Shown here: positions 32,881 through 44,520 of the stretch, piece by piece
How the letters are laid out: every line of letters starts with the position of its first letter
How positions within the stretch are numbered: the stretch's first letter is position 1
Assembly: GCA_036346205.1 (NCBI GenBank)
Contig: JARFJB010001910.1
Coordinates: 1,682,501-1,746,500, forward strand
Length of the DNA: 64,000 nt
DNA from: Vesta saturnalis
Taxonomy: Eukaryota > Arthropoda > Insecta > Coleoptera > Lampyridae
Direction of reading: 5' to 3'
Position numbers and translations under genes: made by a program
The notes under the pieces: generated by a model
The model's input: only the letters and a program-made list of their open reading frames with translations
What the model was told of the DNA's origin: nothing
Database searches by the model: none

Positions 32881-33717
32881 TCAATAAAACTACAATTGGT
32901 TGAAGAAATTCTATTGATTTTTCTGAATTAAGGTCTAATGATAATTTGCACAATTTTAGACAATACATTTATTATAATTTTCTTTAATAAGTAGGTACAT
33001 ACACGACTAATTTACAAATTTAGTTAATAGTAAAGATGACTATAGTATTACTAGTGTATGCAATATTGTTCTACGTCTGGATAACGTATTACTGCCATTA
33101 GTGCACAAAAAAAAAACAATATTGCTACACGTTAACACTGTTGGTTGTTATATTGATATGTTGGTAACACCAAAAACACTAAGTACTGCGCTATTACTCA
33201 TAACAGTTTAAAAACATTAAGATTTAAATACAATTGTTACTAGGAACTAGAAAGTTATAGGTAATGATACACAGATATAGGAGCCTAAAGTAGTATTATC
33301 ATGGAATATTTATATTAGCAGTTACAATATTGTTATCATAATAATACTGTACAATCTCATTTGCATTATTCATACATTATCATAACACACATTCAATTAA
33401 TTCTTCTTACCAAATTTCTCATCTACCACCAGTTAGGTATAATATTTGGCATTATAAACAACATACTCTCTAGCATTCAAGAAGACCATACAAATCAAAA
33501 TAAATAACTTATTATATAACACGTATTTGAGTAGGTATATAAAAACTGTACAAATTGTAATAAACGCTACTAAAACTCAAAGACTATTAAATGCTCAGTA
33601 CAATTTTAATTTTGCAGTCGATTTAAAAAACACAATTTAAAAATACTGTTGGCAAAATGTATGATTTTTAAGAATCACCCAATTAAAATAAATATATAAG
33701 TAATATATTTACATGCT
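32881..33717. other. Netrin 3' untranslated and downstream region
   Basis: AT-rich. On the minus strand it begins with the netrin 3' UTR. A TTTATT (AATAAA on the minus strand) at about 32968 could serve as a polyadenylation signal, giving a UTR of roughly 750 nt. No other gene. Confidence 0.4.
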
Positions 33718-33874
33718 TCACTTGCATTTTCTTGCACGACGACGGAATCGACGCATTCTTTGATCCCATTCGTCTCTCCATTCAATTACAATTGAGCGTT
33801 GAGTAACGGCTATATTTCCCGTTGGTATTCCTCCAGGCGAGTCGTCTTTTTCTCGACCCAAAATTAAGTAGGAC
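33718..33874 (-). CDS. Net: Netrin, last coding exon (NTR domain C-terminus)
   Basis: The exon runs from a splice acceptor (TTAATTTTAG at 33875-33884 on the minus strand) to a TGA at 33718-33720. It encodes 51 residues. Key features are SYLILGREKDD at the start, QRSIVIEWRDEWDQRMRRFR in the middle and RARKCK at the end, where the single Cys and basic tail close the C345C/NTR domain. Its first base completes the Lys codon left by the exon at 49775-49967, in phase. Netrins are secreted laminin-related guidance cues for axons and cells. NetA and NetB cannot be told apart from this part. Confidence 0.88.
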
Positions 33875-33990
33875 CTAAAATTAATGTTTTATTATTGTTT
33901 GCTTACATAAATTCGTTGTGAGATAAATACAATGTTAAAAATGTATTCTAGGACACATACGTGTTAACATACTCGATGTTCTCCTTCAGA

Positions 33991-34068
33991 TTATATAATA
34001 ATAATAATTATATAATTATTATTATTAATAATAATAATAATTATTATTATTATTAATAATAGTAATAA

Positions 34069-34134
<66 letters not shown>
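33991..34134. repeat. (TAA)n microsatellite at the LINE 5' edge
   Basis: Mixed TTA/TAA trinucleotides (33991-34075), then a clean (TAA)n run to 34134, directly followed by the LINE ORF1 start at 34138. The LINE 3' end also finishes in A and TAA units (38623-38656). Confidence 0.95.
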
Positions 34135-34135
<1 letters not shown>

Positions 34136-34137
34136 TA

Positions 34138-35240
34138 ATGGAACAGTTGACGTCGGGTAACACCCCTCGGTTTCTGACCATTAGGAACCAAAACTCTGGA
34201 AATTTTGAAAAAGATAATCCGTTTGAAATAGCTAGGACACTGTATAATTTGTTAGGTGATGTAAATTCATGCAAAAAAGTTAGCACAGGTTTATTGATAG
34301 ACACACAATCTAATAAACAAGCGCAATGTTGTCTGAAATTGGAAATGTTTGGTAATACTCCTGTAATAATTGAACCGCACCTTACTTTAAATACTGTAAA
34401 AGGTGTCGTAACATGTAAGGATCTGTTAAATTGCACAACCAGTGAAATCTTGGAAAACATGAAAAGCCAAAAGGTCATAGATGTTAGGAGAATCACAACC
34501 AGAAAAGAGGGACAAACTATCAATACAGCAAGTTTAATTCTAACCTTTTGTAGTCCATACCAGCGAATGTAAAAGTAGCTATTTACAGACTTCCCGTCAG
34601 GCTCTATATTCCACCTCCTTTAAGATGCTACAGAAGCCAAGCCTTTGGGCACACGACGGCGGCATGTAAGAATGCGCAAATTTGTATATGTAGTAAACAA
34701 GTACATACTGGACAACCATGTGAAAAACCACTCATGTGCGTAAATTGCAACAGAGACCACACTGCCAGATCTAAGGAATGTCCAAGATATATAGTAGAAG
34801 TTACTATTCAAGAAATAAAAGTAAAAAATCGAATCACGTATTTTGAAGCGCGTAAAGAAGTCACAGCGCGAACTCCTACAGGCCCAACGTATGCAGCGGT
34901 AACGAAAACCGCAATTACACCTAAACACATTAATGTGAAAGACATAGTGTCAGAATTAGTCCCCCACTTAATTGCGGAACTAAAAGAACATTTCTCGGAA
35001 ATTAAGGAGAAAAGTATGCCATCAACTAGCATGATAGAATCAGAAAAACAATATATTCCGGAATCTAACACCCAACAGATGGAAACTGAGTCTAACGACA
35101 AAAGAAAAAGAAACACTGTAGTATCCGATTCATCCTTGCAATATCTCGACGAGGATGAGCTAGACGAAAGCAGACTGAACATATTGAAATCAAAAAAGAA
35201 GAAAGGGTGGCCTAAGGGCAAACCCCGTAAAGTATCTTAA
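34138..35240 (+). pseudogene. LINE ORF1 (gag-like, zinc knuckles)
   Basis: The N-terminal part (34138-34572) is open. A one-base shift near 34555 leads to the second part, with IPANVKVAIYRLPVRLYIPP, then RCYRSQAFGHTTAACKNAQ, a second Cys cluster CICSKQVHTGQPCEK and CVNCNRDHTARSKECPRY. These three CCHC-type clusters bind RNA in related elements. The C-terminus is acidic, then basic (KSKKKKGWPKGKPRKVS). Apart from the frameshift it is well preserved. Confidence 0.85.
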
Positions 35241-35436
35241 CCTGTGATATTAAGTTCAGATTACTTACAACTATGATATTAAGTTCAGATTACTTACAAC
35301 TGTGATATTAATTTAAGACGACCTAAACTGTGATATGAATGTGTGTTTGTTTTATATAAATGTATAGTAGTCCTTGTCGTATATCTTATTTAAACCTATG
35401 TATTTAATATAAAATTTATTTAAAACTACTCAAACA

Positions 35437-36832
35437 ATGGAGCAAATCCTGCAATGGAACTGCAATGGATGTTCCAAAAGTAAGGACGAATTACGTCTAC
35501 TAATCACTGAATACAATCCATTTGCCATCGTAGTACAGGAAACTCATTTCAAAGTGAATGAAAAGTTTCACTGAAACGGCTTTGAGGTCATAAGATATGA
35601 TGAGCCTCATGACGAACGTGCCAAAGGAGGAGTCCCCATATTGGTAAAAAGTACTTGTATATATAATAGCATCCAATTTAACACGACGATACAAGCTGTA
35701 GCTGTATCGATTAAACATCCTGTTACTATAAATATCTGTAACATCTATTTACCAGACAACAATTGGACGATACAAGCAATAGATAACCTAATATCTCAAT
35801 TACCCACACCGTTCCTCTTACTAGGAGACTTTAATGCTCACAATCAACTATGGGGTTCAGCTAAAAAAGATACCAAAGGCAAAGGCATTAGAATCACTAC
35901 TCGATGCAAATCAATTAATTCTAATAAACAACGGTAAACCAACACATCTAAACTCAAGAACAAATGGTTTTTCTGTTATAGATCTTAGCATGTGTTCTCC
36001 ACAGGTAGCAGAAAAATATGAATGGAACCCAATAGAAGATCTACATGGTAGTGATCACTTCCCCATAATCATAACATCCTCTACCGCGCAACAAAATTTG
36101 ATTACAGCTCCCAGATGGAAGATAAGTAAGGCTGACTGGTTTCAATACAATAATTATGTTACAGACATAGACAGACAGCAAGACATAAATACACTAGTCC
36201 GAGACCTTACAAATAATATAGTTAACGCGGCGGAAAGGACAATACCAAAAGGTACTAGTAGAGTGACAAAACCACCGGTTCCTTGGTGGAATCCGGAAGT
36301 GGCATTAGCAATAAGTAATCGCAAAAAAGCATTAAAAACATTTGTTAATGAGCCCACTATGCAAAGACTAATCGAGTACAAGAAAAGTAGAGCCGTAGCA
36401 AGAAGAAAGGTATTGGAGAGCAAGAGACAGTCGTGGGAAAGGTATGTTTCCAGTATGACACGAAAAACTCCTCCAACAGAGATTTGGAAGAAAGTAAAAA
36501 CAATAACAGGCAAACGAAAACAAGTCAAGCCAACAAATATTCTACATGGAGAAGTTATAGTCACTGACCCGTACAGCATAGCAGAACAGTTTGCTAAACA
36601 TTACGAAAAAGTGAGCTCAGCCGATAATTATGATGATCACTTCAGAAGAATTAGATCCAGCACAGAAGTACCCCTCGACTACGCAGAACAAGAAACTGAG
36701 GAATACAATGCACCCTTTAGCAAAGAAGAGTTAAAGGCAAGTTTAGAAACCGTTAAAGAAACATCCCCAGGATTGGATAATATACAATATGCCATGATAA
36801 AAAATTTACCAAGAACAGCCGTTGAAAATTTA

Positions 36833-36883
<51 letters not shown>

Positions 36884-38536
36884 TACAGAATTTGGTCAGA
36901 AGGCGCCTATCCCACCATTTGGAAAACATCACTTATTGTACCAATACTGAAGGCCGATAAAGACGAATTACAAACCTCTAGTTACAGACCAATATCCTTA
37001 TTAAGCTGTCTTGGAAAGCTCTTGGAGCGAATGGTCAACACAAGGCTAGTGAAACGTTTAGAAAAGAAACACCTGATAAATAAATACCAAACCGGGTTTC
37101 GAAGATACCATTCAACCACAGATAACATTACATACGTTGCAACCAATATGCTAGAGACATTCAGAAACAGACAGCATAGCACTGCTATATTTTTCGACCT
37201 CGAAAAGGCGTTTGATTTAGTGTGGAGATATGGGGTAATAGAGAAATTGCACAAATGGGGCTTTAGAGGAAATCTAATAAAATTCATAAAGTCGTTCTTA
37301 TCAGACAGGCACCTCAGGGTCAGGATAGGTGACCACCTATCTATAAAACGACCTTTAGAAATAGGTATCCCGCAAGGATCCCCAATCAGTGGGACCTTAT
37401 TTCTAATAGCAGTGAATGACCTTACCAGAGCGCTACACCCAAAAACAAAAAGTTGTTTTTATGTAGATGACCTAGTCATTTTTACAACGTCCAGGAGAGA
37501 AGAACCGCACAATGGATTATTACAAGACGCCATAGAGACAATAGTCCAAAGAGCCCAAGAAAGAGGCTTTAAAGTATCAGCACGAAAAACGGTAGCCATG
37601 CACTTCTGAAAGCTTAGACGGCCCCATTATTTACCGACTTTTAAGCTGAATGATAAAGTAATTAAATGTGTACCCAACCACAAATTCCTCGGAGTAATTC
37701 TTGATAGCGCTATGACATGGAAACAACACATTAATGATCTAACCACAAAAGCACGCAAAACTATGAATATAGTAAAATGTATAAGTAATAAAAAATGGGG
37801 AGCAGATAGAGAAGTGTTGATAAGGCTATACAAAACACTAATACTATCAATACTCGACTATGGATCTGTAGCGTATGACTCAGCTTCGAAATCCAATCTA
37901 AGACCGCTAGAGGTTATACAAAATTTGTGCATACGTTACAGCATAGGAGCATTCCCAACAATCCCATGCAGCAGCTTGCAAGTAGAAGGAGGACTTATGC
38001 CACTACAATTAAGACGAATGTGGAACCTACTGAAGTACACACTAAAAATACAACAAAACCCGCAACATTATATGTATAAAAAGTTAAGTAACATAGATCA
38101 AAACGAAAACGGAAATAGAAATAATCCTATAAATATTACAACAGGTAACGCTCTAAAACAATTAGGAATAAATACCATCACACCGTTAAATCGACACGAT
38201 ATAAAAGAAAAGATTTTGGAGAAATGACAAGCAAGCTGGTCAGCACAAAATAAATTTTTGAAAAAGCATACCCCAAAAGTAATAAATAATAGAGTGTATC
38301 CGCAAATGTCTAGAAAAATTAGCATCGCAATAACAAGACTGAGAATAGGACACACGAAGTTAACTCACTTATACATGCTCGAAAAAACACATCCACCTAC
38401 ATGTACCAAATGTAACAAACAACTCACAATAGCACACATATTTGAAGAATGTGAGCAACTAACAGCGAGTAGAAGAAAATCAAATGTGAATAATGGAATT
38501 AAAATAGATCTTAACATCACGGAACAAACTATCTAA
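35437..38536 (+). pseudogene. LINE ORF2 (endonuclease and reverse transcriptase)
   Basis: Begins MEQILQWNCNGCSKSKDEL. The endonuclease domain has VVQETH (catalytic Glu), LLLGDFNAHN (35815-35845) and HGSDHFPII (36045). The reverse transcriptase domain has SSYRPISLLSCLGKLLERM, AIFFDLEKAFD (first Asp, 37190), GIPQGSPISGTLF and FYVDDLVIF (YVDD, 37455-37480). The C-terminal motif is RLRIGHTKLTHLYM, then CTKCNKQLTIAHIFEEC. Breaks: TGA at 35571-35573, frameshift near 35925, a (TA)n tract at 36836-36879, TGA at 37607-37609 and TGA at 38225-38227. Confidence 0.9.
36836..36879. repeat. (TA)n tract inside LINE ORF2
   Basis: A 44-bp TA run interrupts ORF2 between ENLL and YRIWSEGAYPTIWK. The frame is the same on both sides but hits TAA at the end of the tract. 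Confidence 0.95.
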
Positions 38537-39257
38537 CTGAGATCGAAATAATGAATGAAGTATAATAAGTAAAGTAGTATGACGAAGAAAATACGTGGCA
38601 AATAGCCAAGAAGTTGAAGCCACAAAAAAAAAAAAAAAAAAAAATAATAATAATAATTTAAATTTGCGAAAGGAACATGCCAATGCAATGCAAATGTACC
38701 GTGTAAATAAAAGTCATAACATACAAGTGTAGTACTATACTTTATTTACAGGAACGAAGAAAACTAAACGGATGGCATGTTTGACAAGTCAGAAATGAAA
38801 TTAAACTACGACTGCTTTTTTTTTATTATTTTCACGTTGCACGGTCGATTTTAAAAATCGGATCTAAAGATAAATTTTATAACTCAACCGGACCTAATAG
38901 TTATTTGTCAAAACGCAAACACCATATATGCGAAGTGAATATAGATAATATGAAAGGATGGAATCTGATAAAAAGAAAATACTTACGAATTGAATCTGTA
39001 GGAGTAGTCAGATACGGTTAATATACTGGCTGCCATAAATAAATAAACACCCAATAAACGCTGATTTATTTCAATGAAATTTTTAAAAAAACGTGTATTT
39101 TATTCCGATTAAGAAACGATGAAAATTTCAGTAAGATACAATAAAGATTAATAAAGTAATCATCGACAATGAAACAAAAACTCTTTTCTTTTCTTTTCAT
39201 TTGACATTACTTAATTAAGTGTTAATACATATTTGTAAACACATTAAAGTTGAAATC

Positions 39258-39950
39258 ATGCCACCTGTACGACATCTTTCAAATTTCCATCAGTTAACCG
39301 AGTTTGAACGTTGCAGAATAGTCGGTCTACGAGAAGCCGGATTGGCAATTCGTGATGTTGCCGCTGGCGCGGGACGCAGTGTAGCCACAATTTCCTTATG
39401 TTGGCGAAGATGGTCAGAAAATAATGAGGAACGACGACATTTGCGTCCCAGTCGTCCTAGACGCACCACTGATCGTGAAGATCGTGCTCATCGGCTTGTA
39501 GCTCTTCGGGACCGTTTTTTTATCAACAAGGGAAATTGGTGATAGATGAAGAGGATTAACTGATAATCAGATCTCCTTACGATAGACGTATGGAAGAAGT
39601 CAATATTATGGGATCAGATCATACCGACCATTGCTTTGTTTACCTCTAACTCCACGCCATCATACTGCACGGCGGCAGTGGTGCAACGAGAGGTTGCATA
39701 GGAATGTGCAATGGCATCAAGTCATTTTTAGTGACGAATTCGATTTTGTTTATGGTTTCATGATGGTCGCAGATTAGTGAGAAGACGTCCTAGAGAAAGA
39801 CGCAATTTGCAGTTTTCTGTACGGCGACATAAGGCTCTCACTAAAAGTGTGATGGTGTGGGGGGGCTATTATCTGCCATGGAAGTAGATCTCCTCTAGTA
39901 GTTATTGAGGGAACATTAAATGTAAATCCGTACATTAACAACGTTCTTGA
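39258..39950 (+). pseudogene. Tc1-type transposase relic
   Basis: The N-terminal half is well preserved from MPPVRHLSNFHQLTEFERCR, with two helix-turn-helix motifs (DVAAGAGRSVATISLCWRRW) and RPRRTTDREDRAHRL. After stops near 39541 and 39558, the core can be followed in mixed frames: TPRHHTARRQWCNERL, VIFSDEFDF (first Asp), MVWGG and SPLVVIEGTLNVNPYINNVL. The part with the last two catalytic residues is missing and an octanucleotide repeat follows. It lies in the netrin intron. Confidence 0.8.
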
Positions 39951-40056
39951 AGTCCAAAAGTCCAAAAGTCCAAAAGTCCAAAAGTCCAAAAGTCCAAAAG
40001 TCCAAAAGCCCAAAAGTCCAAAAGTCCAAAGTGCAAAGTCCAAAGTACAAAGTCCT
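39950..40056. repeat. AGTCCAAA octanucleotide tandem repeat
   Basis: About ten perfect eight-base units followed by decayed ones (GTGCAAA, GTACAAA). It starts exactly where the Tc1 relic ends (VLEVQKS...), so it may have arisen from a short motif in the transposon. Confidence 0.95.
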
Positions 40057-40833
40057 CAAATAACAGAAAGTGGATTGAAAAGTGCATAGACAACAAGAGA
40101 GTTTGGTGAAAATTGGAAAAACATAGTTTTGTAAATTGCTGTTAATTATTAGATAAGACCAGTGTATTATAGTCTACATTAAAAAGTAAAAAGAGAATTT
40201 GATTCTAAATTTAATAATATTGTATTCGAAAAACTGCTAAATAATTTGAACATTAGTCTAGTTTTTTTAAGTTCTGTGGTGAAATTTAAAATAAACAGTT
40301 AATCTTTGTAATTGTATTAAACAAATGTGTTCTAGCAACTTCCATAATACTTTTTTATACAAAAGCTACTTTGTTTTTTAGATTTTTTGCGTTTATTTCT
40401 GATCGCAGTAGGCTACCTATTTGCAGTACAACTATTTTAAAATTGTGAAGATAATCCTTTTACGAGGTAGTATAATTCTGCGATAACGATGTTACAGGGG
40501 TGTCAAGTTGAGAAGTGAGGCACACAATCTACGTCAGAAAATAATCCTAATAAATGTAACATAATTTATAATAATTGTACAGTTTATAATTACAATAAAT
40601 AAGTCAGTTTCTAAGACTAGATTTTATTGTTTATTAGTGGAAAGAAATGATCTGATCGAATACCACTTGATTTTGTCGGTATATTCAAATACTTTCCTTC
40701 CTTTTCGAACAAAAGTAGTATTGCTTTAAGTAAACACCCCTGGCGTTCCGCTCGTGATATTTCCAAGCATTACTAATCTTGTTCTCAAGTCGGGTAAGTA
40801 TTTTGCGAATATACCAATCATATTACCTTGTGG

Positions 40834-40887
<54 letters not shown>

Positions 40888-41086
40888 TTCAGCTCTTAAA
40901 GCATTAATGGTGCAAAACTTGTTTTTCTCTTTTCTGGTATTGTCTACATACATATATTTTATAAATCTCAAAAAGAAATCACGCAGTTTTTTTCTTTTTT
41001 TTTATTTTTCGCATTACTTGCTTCCAGAAAAACAATGTCGTTAAATGGGTCAATTCTTCGTTTATATTCATATATAATACCACTAG
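40057..41086. other. Intron sequence without recognised elements
   Basis: AT-rich, non-coding on both strands, except for a (TA)n microsatellite at 40835-40883. Confidence 0.5.
40835..40883. repeat. (TA)n microsatellite
   Basis: About 48 bp of TA units between TGTGGTAA and TTTTGTTCAG. Confidence 0.97.
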
Positions 41087-41440
41087 TGCGCCCAAAGTTA
41101 TCGATAAATCGGGAAAAAGCGGTGTTGCCTGGAAACTGCATGAATTGGTTTTCTCTGTTGGTTAAAAGTTAAAATAGCCCGACTCTGAAAGAGGAAGGCT
41201 CTTCTTTTAACCAACAGAGAATACTAACGAATGCGGTTTCCTTAAGGAAACAAACGCTTTTTCCAGGATCATCTGATTCATTTTGATGCACGCGTGGTAT
41301 TCGGGAGAATATTTCCAGAATAGAAAATAGTTACTGGGCAACCTACCAATGTATTACTACTACGACTAGTGCATAAAAAAATAACGATAATCCGGGCAAA
41401 TAGGTGTTGCCTGGAAACTGCATGAGTTGGTTTTCTCAAA
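41087..41440. repeat. Direct repeat pair with an internal hairpin
   Basis: A block ending TGTTGCCTGGAAACTGCATG, then TTGGTTTTCTC, occurs at 41087-41155 and again, diverged at its start, at 41368-41438. Between them is a perfect 16-bp inverted repeat CTCTGTTGGTTAAAAG (41153-41168) with its complement at 41204-41219, enclosing 35 nt. This may be the end of the Crypton or a separate small element. Confidence 0.7.
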
Positions 41441-42077
41441 CGCAAACGAACAAAACTTTAGTTACTTATGTAAAAACGTTACAAAATTTAAAAACCTTTA
41501 TTCAATTTATTGAGAATTTAAATTTACAAAACGACCAAACTTTTTATTACTAAGCATGTAACAAAATTTAGAAAACGAACAATACTTGCGTCCAAATAAA
41601 TGCCTGATTTTTCACTGTATTCTTCGGAACACTCTTGTCAATATTGCTATCAATGGTTTCTCACGAAATTTTACGAAAACGTTTCATTTTTACAATAAAC
41701 TTAACTTAAATTTTTTAACGTGGCTGTCATTGTTTGACAAATGCTTCTTGTTCATGACAAGAATAGCTCTGTTACTATGGTAGTTGACTATGACGTCATT
41801 GCAGTTGAATTACCGCTGCAATTAATAACGTTCAATGGGATTATCGCTGTAATCCTAACGAAGTTGCATTGCTGTATAGGTGTCAATTATACATGAGGGA
41901 AATATTCGATTTGGTATATTCGATTTGGTGTTTTCGATTTCGTATTTTCATTGCTCCCTTTAATGAAATACATCGAACTAGCTGTGAGATGTCAGTCATG
42001 ACAGTAACTAAGCACGGTAACTAAGGACACTTAGTGTAAGTAAAAAGACGTTTTAGTAAAAAATTACATTTTCAACG
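41441..42077. other. Non-coding flank before the Crypton copies
   Basis: No gene. Short repeats of ATTCGATTTGGT occur near 41908-41935. Confidence 0.45.
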
Positions 42078-42431
42078 ATGAGTGAAGTCAAGGATCGTTT
42101 TGCTAGTGTTGCTTTGGATGAAATTGATCGGCAAGTTAACGACAAGTCAAAAAATACTATGAAGACTGAAAAATATATTTGGAAACAATTTATGGAATTT
42201 TATGACAACAGAAATTATACGCTGAATGAAAATACCACAAATGAAACTTAAGCAATAAGATTAAAAGGTTGGGGTTTCAATATGCGTCAAATTGATGGCA
42301 GTGAGTACAAAGAGTTATCTGTTAAGACCATTTGGAATAATACTGCAAAACTCCTTCAACGAAAGTATTACGAAGATTATTCAACGACAGAGCAAACGCA
42401 AGATATTGATTGGTGGATAAATGCGTGTTGA
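42078..42431 (+). pseudogene. Crypton-type recombinase N-terminal fragment, copy 1
   Basis: Starts MSEVKDRFASVALDEIDRQ, with KYIWKQFMEFYDNRNYTLNE, then GWGFNMRQIDGSEYK and VKTIWNNTAKLLQRKYY. This is the N-terminal DNA-binding part of the protein seen again at 42569. A TAA at about 42249 breaks it. The catalytic domain is absent. Confidence 0.55.
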
Positions 42432-42568
42432 TAAACGAAAATCAGTGTTTTCGGTTTTGTATTTCGGTATATAATTGGTTGATTAACAAACCAAAATAAA
42501 TATACGTAGTTACCTACGATAATGTGACATTAACATGTCATAAATGTCATACGTAGATAGTGATTAAA

Positions 42569-43505
42569 ATGAATCCTCCTGCGGCAAATAGATTTGGAAT
42601 TATAATCTGAAGTGGATTGCAAAGGAAGTAAAAGAAAACGTTCCCAATAATACCGTAAGATCTAAAAAGTACATATGGAAGCAATTTAGTGAATTTTGCG
42701 AGGCTCGAAATTACCAACTCGAGGAAAATACACGTGATGAAGTGCTAGCCAATATACTCGCGGAATGGGCATTTAATACGCGTAAAGCTGATGGTATCTA
42801 GTATAAGGGAATGGTAATAAAAACAATTTGGAATAATTCTGCTAAATTACTACAAGAAAAATACTATAACGAATTTAATAGACGATTCGATCCGTTCAAA
42901 GATTAAAATCGTCAGAGATGCAAAAAACACGAAGAGAAAACAGCTTCAAAAAATTCCAGAAAAGAGAAAAATGTCTTCTGCTTCTTTAACAAACGACGAA
43001 TTAACGGATATAATACAACTTTGGGACGAGGATACTCAAAATGGATTGAAGAGGAAACTATACCACATTATAGCAGACGAGTTAGCTTGGCGAGGCGGCT
43101 AGGCCTGTCAATCTTTGGTGCAATACTTCAAAGAAGAAATTTCAAACGATGGATCTCCAACTGGAACATTGTAACAACCCATTTTGAGTTGTATTAAAAT
43201 ATACCGTAATTTATGTCTTCGTTCATTTAGTTGTAAATATAAGAAAAATTTTATTTATTAATGATTTGTAAGTATGAGGTAGGCAATTTAATTTGCATTT
43301 TGGTGTAACTTAAGTGTATATACTTCTTAATCGTTTATACTCCCCCTTTAAATTATTTTTTTCTGCCTATATTTTCGCGCAGGCGTCATCATCCAACTTT
43401 CAAAGCGTCCATTTTTTCACTTCCTGATGAATGATGTGTTGTTTAGGAAGCAATGTTTGGGCTTCCAACTAAATTTTGTGAAAGTGCCATTGATTTAATG
43501 GTAAG
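42569..43505 (+). pseudogene. Crypton-type tyrosine recombinase, 5' part, copy 2
   Basis: The frame contains KKYIWKQFSEFCEARNYQLE, ANILAEWAFNTRKADG, TIWNNSAKLLQEKYYNEF and then KRKMSSASLTNDELTDIIQL. The segment DELAWRGG (about 43077-43100) has the Arg expected of the tyrosine-recombinase catalytic set, and EISNDGSPTGTL follows. The coding match fades after 43170 and resumes as FNGKM just before 43508, where the ISL2EU-like element begins. The rest of the catalytic domain is at 48007-48464. Confidence 0.6.
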
Positions 43506-43507
43506 AT

Positions 43508-44225
43508 AAAGGAAGGGGCACGTTTTAAATGTAAAATACCTTTCGGTCAGAATTTAACCAAATTTTGATATGTTCTAGAACTTGACCAATTGATCAAATG
43601 TCTTCATTGCCCGAAAGCTCAAAGCTCAACAGTTTTTGATATACAGGGTCTGCAATATCACTATTTGATACTTTCAATATATCATAAAATGGACATTTTT
43701 GCCAATATTAACGCAAAACTTAGTGGAATGTTATTTTTTTGTGCTACTGGTTACAACCTTTTCTTTACTTTCATTATTTTTGTACATACAGCTGATATAT
43801 AAGGTGAGGCCAAATATATGTATCTGAAAAGAATTATACAGTGGTATTGTTTTGATATTTTGGTGAATGGAAGTTAACACATATATATGTCCATTTAAAT
43901 TATTATTGCAAGGTAAGTCCCCTAGACGTCCGTTATACAGAGTGTTTCATTTCTTTAATAGATTTAATTGAGTATTATTATACTTCCTAGTTAATTTTTT
44001 GATAACTTAATTGAAATGTCTATATTAAAATAAACTATTTGCTAACTGTATATACCTACATAATAGTCACGATGTGTTAATACTGATACTGGGTGTCCAA
44101 GTACAAAGGACCAAAGCGATATCTTAAAATCCCTTGCAATTGGATGTCGTTGCGAAATACAAAGCTTTTGGAGATTCACAGATAGAAAGGTTAGATGTGC
44201 TTCATTTATTATGCTCACTATTTTC
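43508..44225. repeat. ISL2EU-like left terminal inverted repeat
   Basis: Matches the reverse complement of 47160-48004 along its length, for example CTTCATTGCCCGAAAGCTCA (43601-43620). It contains a short ACACATATATATG where the right copy has a 100-bp (TA)n(TG)n expansion. Confidence 0.92.
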
Positions 44226-44520
44226 TAATAAAGTTATATTTAGTATTTACTTATTCGTTTAAACCAAAACCGTAATGTGGTATTGCGCTTTTTCTTCTGC
44301 TTTTATTCGTACAACTAGATTTTTTTCTGATTTTGCACTTTTCTTTCCGTTTTTCATACTACAATTATTATGTTTTTCTATTCCCAAACTTATAAAATAA
44401 CAACAATATAGTAGGTGGCCATGAAACGTCAAAAATTAATCCACTAATTAAGTGATATTGTTGATGCTTAGTTGCAAATCTACTTTTTGAATTAAAATTG
44501 TTGAAGAGTTTATGTGAAAA

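Larger units (their letters stand above)
34138..38656 (+). mobile_element. Near full-length LINE (I/Jockey group) in the netrin intron
   Basis: Two-ORF non-LTR retrotransposon: a gag-like ORF1 with CCHC zinc knuckles (34138-35240) and ORF2 with apurinic-type endonuclease, reverse transcriptase and a C-terminal Cys/His motif (35437-38536). It ends in a 22-bp A tract and TAATAATAATAAT. It lies antisense to netrin. The (TAA)n tail resembles that of the I factor, but no RNase H domain was found, so the clade is left open. 4.5 kb is close to full length. Confidence 0.9.

Noticed and set aside
33991..34191. Poly-isoleucine/leucine open frames on the minus strand
   Set aside because: Produced by the (TAA)n microsatellite.
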